From assembly GCF_023074075.1 (NCBI RefSeq), contig NZ_JADPKT010000044.1, forward strand, positions 1 through 37,627: 37,627 nt of DNA, written 5' to 3'. Below, piece after piece: positions 35,607-37,627 of this stretch. The notes below the pieces were generated by a model that worked only from the letters and a program-made list of their open reading frames with translations, was not told the DNA's origin and made no database searches. The translations under genes were made by a program, and so were the position numbers. The DNA comes from Bradyrhizobium sp. 138 (lineage in GTDB: Bacteria; Pseudomonadota; Alphaproteobacteria; Rhizobiales; Xanthobacteraceae). Position 1 is the first letter of the stretch. Each line of letters starts with the position of its first letter.

Positions 35607-36632
35607 CTAGTAACCCAAGTCCAGACTAACCTCCCGCGTGAGTGGCTTTCCTGTTGCAAACTCCAGCAGGTTTTGAGTCCCCCACTGAATGTTGCGTTGC
35701 AGAACGTCATCGGCATTTGCAGCTTGATCTTCGGAGCCAATCACGTTCGGAAGCTTGTGAACCGCCAGACGCGATCCCGAGCCGAATGGAAAGGCCCTCC
35801 CAAATCCATAAGTCCACCAGACATCTGCTGCATAGCCACGCAGGCGACCGGATGTAAGTGCCTCATACAGAGGTTTCTCCTGAATCACACTTCCGCGCGA
35901 AATGTTGATCAGGAAGGCAGAGGGCTTCATGGCCGCAATTTCGGGCTTTCCAATCAACTGATTGGTTTCCATTGTATTGGGAATCGCTACGACAACGTAG
36001 TCACATTTCGCCAGCACTGAACATAAATCGTCGACGCCGTGGATCGAATCTACGTGTTCTACTGGCTTCCCCTTGTCTCGGCGGACCCCTAGGACCTGCA
36101 TGTCGAATCCCTTTGCATGCTTAGCTATGCGACCACCGATTTGTCCAAGTCCGATGATCCCCATGGTACGACCGTCCAACATGGCTGATCGATACTCGTC
36201 CGCATATACGGGGTGGGGTTTCTGTCGCTCCTGCAGTGCTTGATGCTTCAGCAACGTTTTTTTCGCCAGGGCAAGCACGAACATCATCGCCTGCTCTGCA
36301 ACCGCAACCGCATTAGCACCACGAATATTCGCAAGTTTTACGCCGCGTTGCTTAAAGAGGGAGAGAGCTCCCATTTGGCGCAGGTCATCAACACCAGAAT
36401 GCAGCCAGGAGAACATTTTGAGTTTCTGTGCAATCTCCAACGCGCCTTCCGGGACGCTCAAGGCGATAATCGCGTCGGCGTCGACGACGAGATGCTTTAC
36501 ATCTGAGTAAGCGCAATCAAAGCGAGAAAGGTAGTCCCCTTCCGGTGCTACAACTTCTGTACCAGCCGGCATCGCCTTTTTTATACTATTGACCTCATCC
36601 TGTGTCGCATACCACAAGCAAAGTACCTTCAT
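35607..36632 (-). CDS. D-2-hydroxyacid dehydrogenase-like protein, catalytic His absent
   Basis: NAD-dependent D-isomer 2-hydroxyacid dehydrogenase family, 341 residues from MKVLCLWYATQDEV; an earlier ATG at 36647 is in frame. The NAD fold is complete (MGIIGLGQIGGRIAKHAKGF), the catalytic Arg is in LINISRGSVIQE, and the Asp/Glu region follows in RGYAADVW. The usual histidine of the SxHxxG-type motif after PNVI is not there: the sequence reads PNVIGSEDQAANAD, with Asp at the His position. A CAT to GAT change would explain it. The frame is otherwise open, so the product may be stable but catalytically impaired, or it may have a different role. Confidence 0.85.
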   Translation of the reverse strand: MKVLCLWYATQDEVNSIKKAMPAGTEVVAPEGDYLSRFDCAYSDVKHLVVDADAIIALSVPEGALEIAQKLKMFSWLHSGVDDLRQMGALSLFKQRGVKLANIRGANAVAVAEQAMMFVLALAKKTLLKHQALQERQKPHPVYADEYRSAMLDGRTMGIIGLGQIGGRIAKHAKGFDMQVLGVRRDKGKPVEHVDSIHGVDDLCSVLAKCDYVVVAIPNTMETNQLIGKPEIAAMKPSAFLINISRGSVIQEKPLYEALTSGRLRGYAADVWWTYGFGRAFPFGSGSRLAVHKLPNVIGSEDQAANADDVLQRNIQWGTQNLLEFATGKPLTREVSLDLGY

Positions 36633-36929
36633 TGTGCCATTCCCCAAGCTAGGTTTCTTACGAGACTGAGGACACCAAACATTCGGTTCGTCTCAATCCC
36701 TCAGTAAATTTCACTGTACGCGCTGACGGTGGCTGTTTACCGCGCAATGCGCGGCTGCTCGAGCGAATTCCTGCAAAAGAAGTCGTTTCCGGCGACGAAG
36801 CTGCCCCGCTGCGTTCGTGGTCTTGGCCTCCCATAGGCCGGCTGGTACGCGCGGGCTAGCACCCATTCGCTTCGTGAATGCCCCCAAGCAGCTAGCACAT
36901 CATCTGGTGCAGACTCGCCGCCGAAATTT
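36633..36929. other. No gene recognised
   Basis: Upstream region of the dehydrogenase gene. One short minus-strand frame (36737-36970) has no motif. Confidence 0.4.
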
Positions 36930-37190
36930 GGCATGCGATCGCGGTTAGTCGACGTCGACACTATCGACATTCCTACGGCCGACGGTTCTCGTGTCTATCG
37001 AGGCCATCGACCGGCGAGCGACGCGAGGTGCGTCGCACTCGTCCGGGCTGCCGGCGCAATTATTCTCGGAAAGACCGTTACATTCGCGGGCAGCGCTCCT
37101 GGCAAGACTCGCAATCCGTATAACTTCTTGCATACGCCAAGGGGATCAAGTGGTTGTTGCTGACAATTCCGGTCCGCTGCGAGGACACTG
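36930..37190 (+). pseudogene. Amidase-signature protein, N-terminal domain fragment
   Basis: The plus-strand frame reads DTIDIPTADGSRVYRGHRPA, SDARCVALVRAAGAIILGKT and PGKTRNPYN, then HTPRGSSG, matching the part of an amidase from just after the catalytic Lys to the GGSSSG motif (here RGSSG). A frameshift near 37150 leads to VVADNSGPL, the next conserved stretch. Neither the catalytic lysine nor the nucleophile region is present. It belongs to a different subfamily from the intact amidase at 16646-17974 and is not a copy of it. Confidence 0.75.
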
Positions 37191-37561
37191 GTCCAAAGCC
37201 GGATCAGGGCGCAAGCGCACCCAGCATGGCAGCGTTCCACCGAACCGGGATAGTGCCACGGGAAATCCCAACGGGAACGCCAAAGCGGTGACGACAGCGG
37301 ATTTTGTAAGGTGCGAACCGGGGTGCGGAGGTAAATTGGTTAGCTCGCGATGCGTAACCAGGGCCGCGCTGTCCGGGCTAGGGTGAAATGCTGCCAATGA
37401 GAGTTGTGACCCGCAATAAGAAGGCAAATCCCTGAACGCACTGCCAGACTGGGCCAAAATGCTCACCCTCTGCGGTCCGGCAGAGAGAGCGCCCTCGAAT
37501 GATCTGAGGCTATCGGCAAGACATCATGTGTAACCGGCATGAGCAGCCACGTAGGCAGTTG
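37191..37561. other. No gene recognised
   Basis: Frames on both strands lack motifs; it probably contains further decayed amidase DNA that I cannot align. Confidence 0.35.
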
Positions 37562-37627
37562 TTAGCCAGCGCGGGCGTAGCGGATCGGCATCCAATACTG
37601 GCGCATGGCCTCGACGGCCGCCGGGAT
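37562..37627 (-). CDS. C-terminal end of an unidentified protein (partial)
   Basis: On the minus strand the frame is open from the window edge and reads AAVEAMRQYWMPIRYARAG to a TAA at 37564-37562. Only 21 codons are visible. Codon use is ordinary for the window. The family cannot be told from this piece. Confidence 0.35.
   Translation of the reverse strand: MPAAVEAMRQYWMPIRYARAG

Overview
The window looks like an accessory island of a Bradyrhizobium-like alphaproteobacterium (Rhizobiales). Evidence for the host is the high-GC codon use, the residue signatures of many genes that match rhizobial families as I remember them (TrbB, a CopG regulator, MmgR-type sRNA, Tat-exported peptide-binding protein), and a Bradyrhizobium-style dispersed palindrome. 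No database search was possible, so the host call is an inference. The most striking property is decay. About half of the recognisable genes are broken by frameshifts, truncations, nonsense codons or loss of a catalytic residue, and several fragments exist in two copies.

Layout. 1-463: 3' end of an MFS_3 exporter. 785-6456 (minus): a decayed conjugation-related block with a CopG regulator, a twice-frameshifted MFS transporter, a trbB pseudogene that lost its Walker A lysine, and a 5'-truncated alanine dehydrogenase fused behind trbB; diverged second copies of parts of the MFS and trbB genes lie between them. 6835-9852: broken membrane protein, intact exported polysaccharide deacetylase, truncated acyl-CoA dehydrogenase and a dispersed palindrome. 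9891-11876: a pabB-pabA pair, both inactivated. 11965-12960: small broken or hypothetical membrane and coiled-coil genes. 13254-16361: an intact anti-phage dCTP/cytidine deaminase (AvcD/DCD type) with a hairpin element upstream and a tightly linked 64-aa ORF downstream, next to a dead tyrosine recombinase. This is the most interesting locus. 16646-21139: an amidase with a translationally coupled small membrane ORF, a frameshifted diaminopropionate ammonia-lyase, and a rearrangement junction joining a truncated chemotaxis receptor to a truncated hypothetical protein. 21541-21937: a candidate MmgR-type sRNA and a small DNA-binding-like protein. 22020-22770: a second pabB fragment and a CoA-transferase fragment. 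22850-25239: an intact two-gene carnitine degradation operon. 26315-27520: IS630 and IS5-like transposase remains bracketing a duplicated fragment of an ABC ATPase. 28056-35028 (minus): a peptide/opine-type ABC transporter (binding protein, two permeases, fused double ATPase), complete, followed by broken creatininase and cyclase genes. 35200-36632: a permease remnant and a D-2-hydroxyacid dehydrogenase lacking its usual catalytic histidine. 36930-37190: an amidase fragment.

Functionally, the intact genes suggest scavenging of small nitrogenous compounds (carnitine to betaine, amide hydrolysis, peptide-like uptake), cell-envelope polysaccharide modification and phage defence. The decayed genes suggest an old mobile island that is losing conjugation and redundant folate and amino-acid functions.
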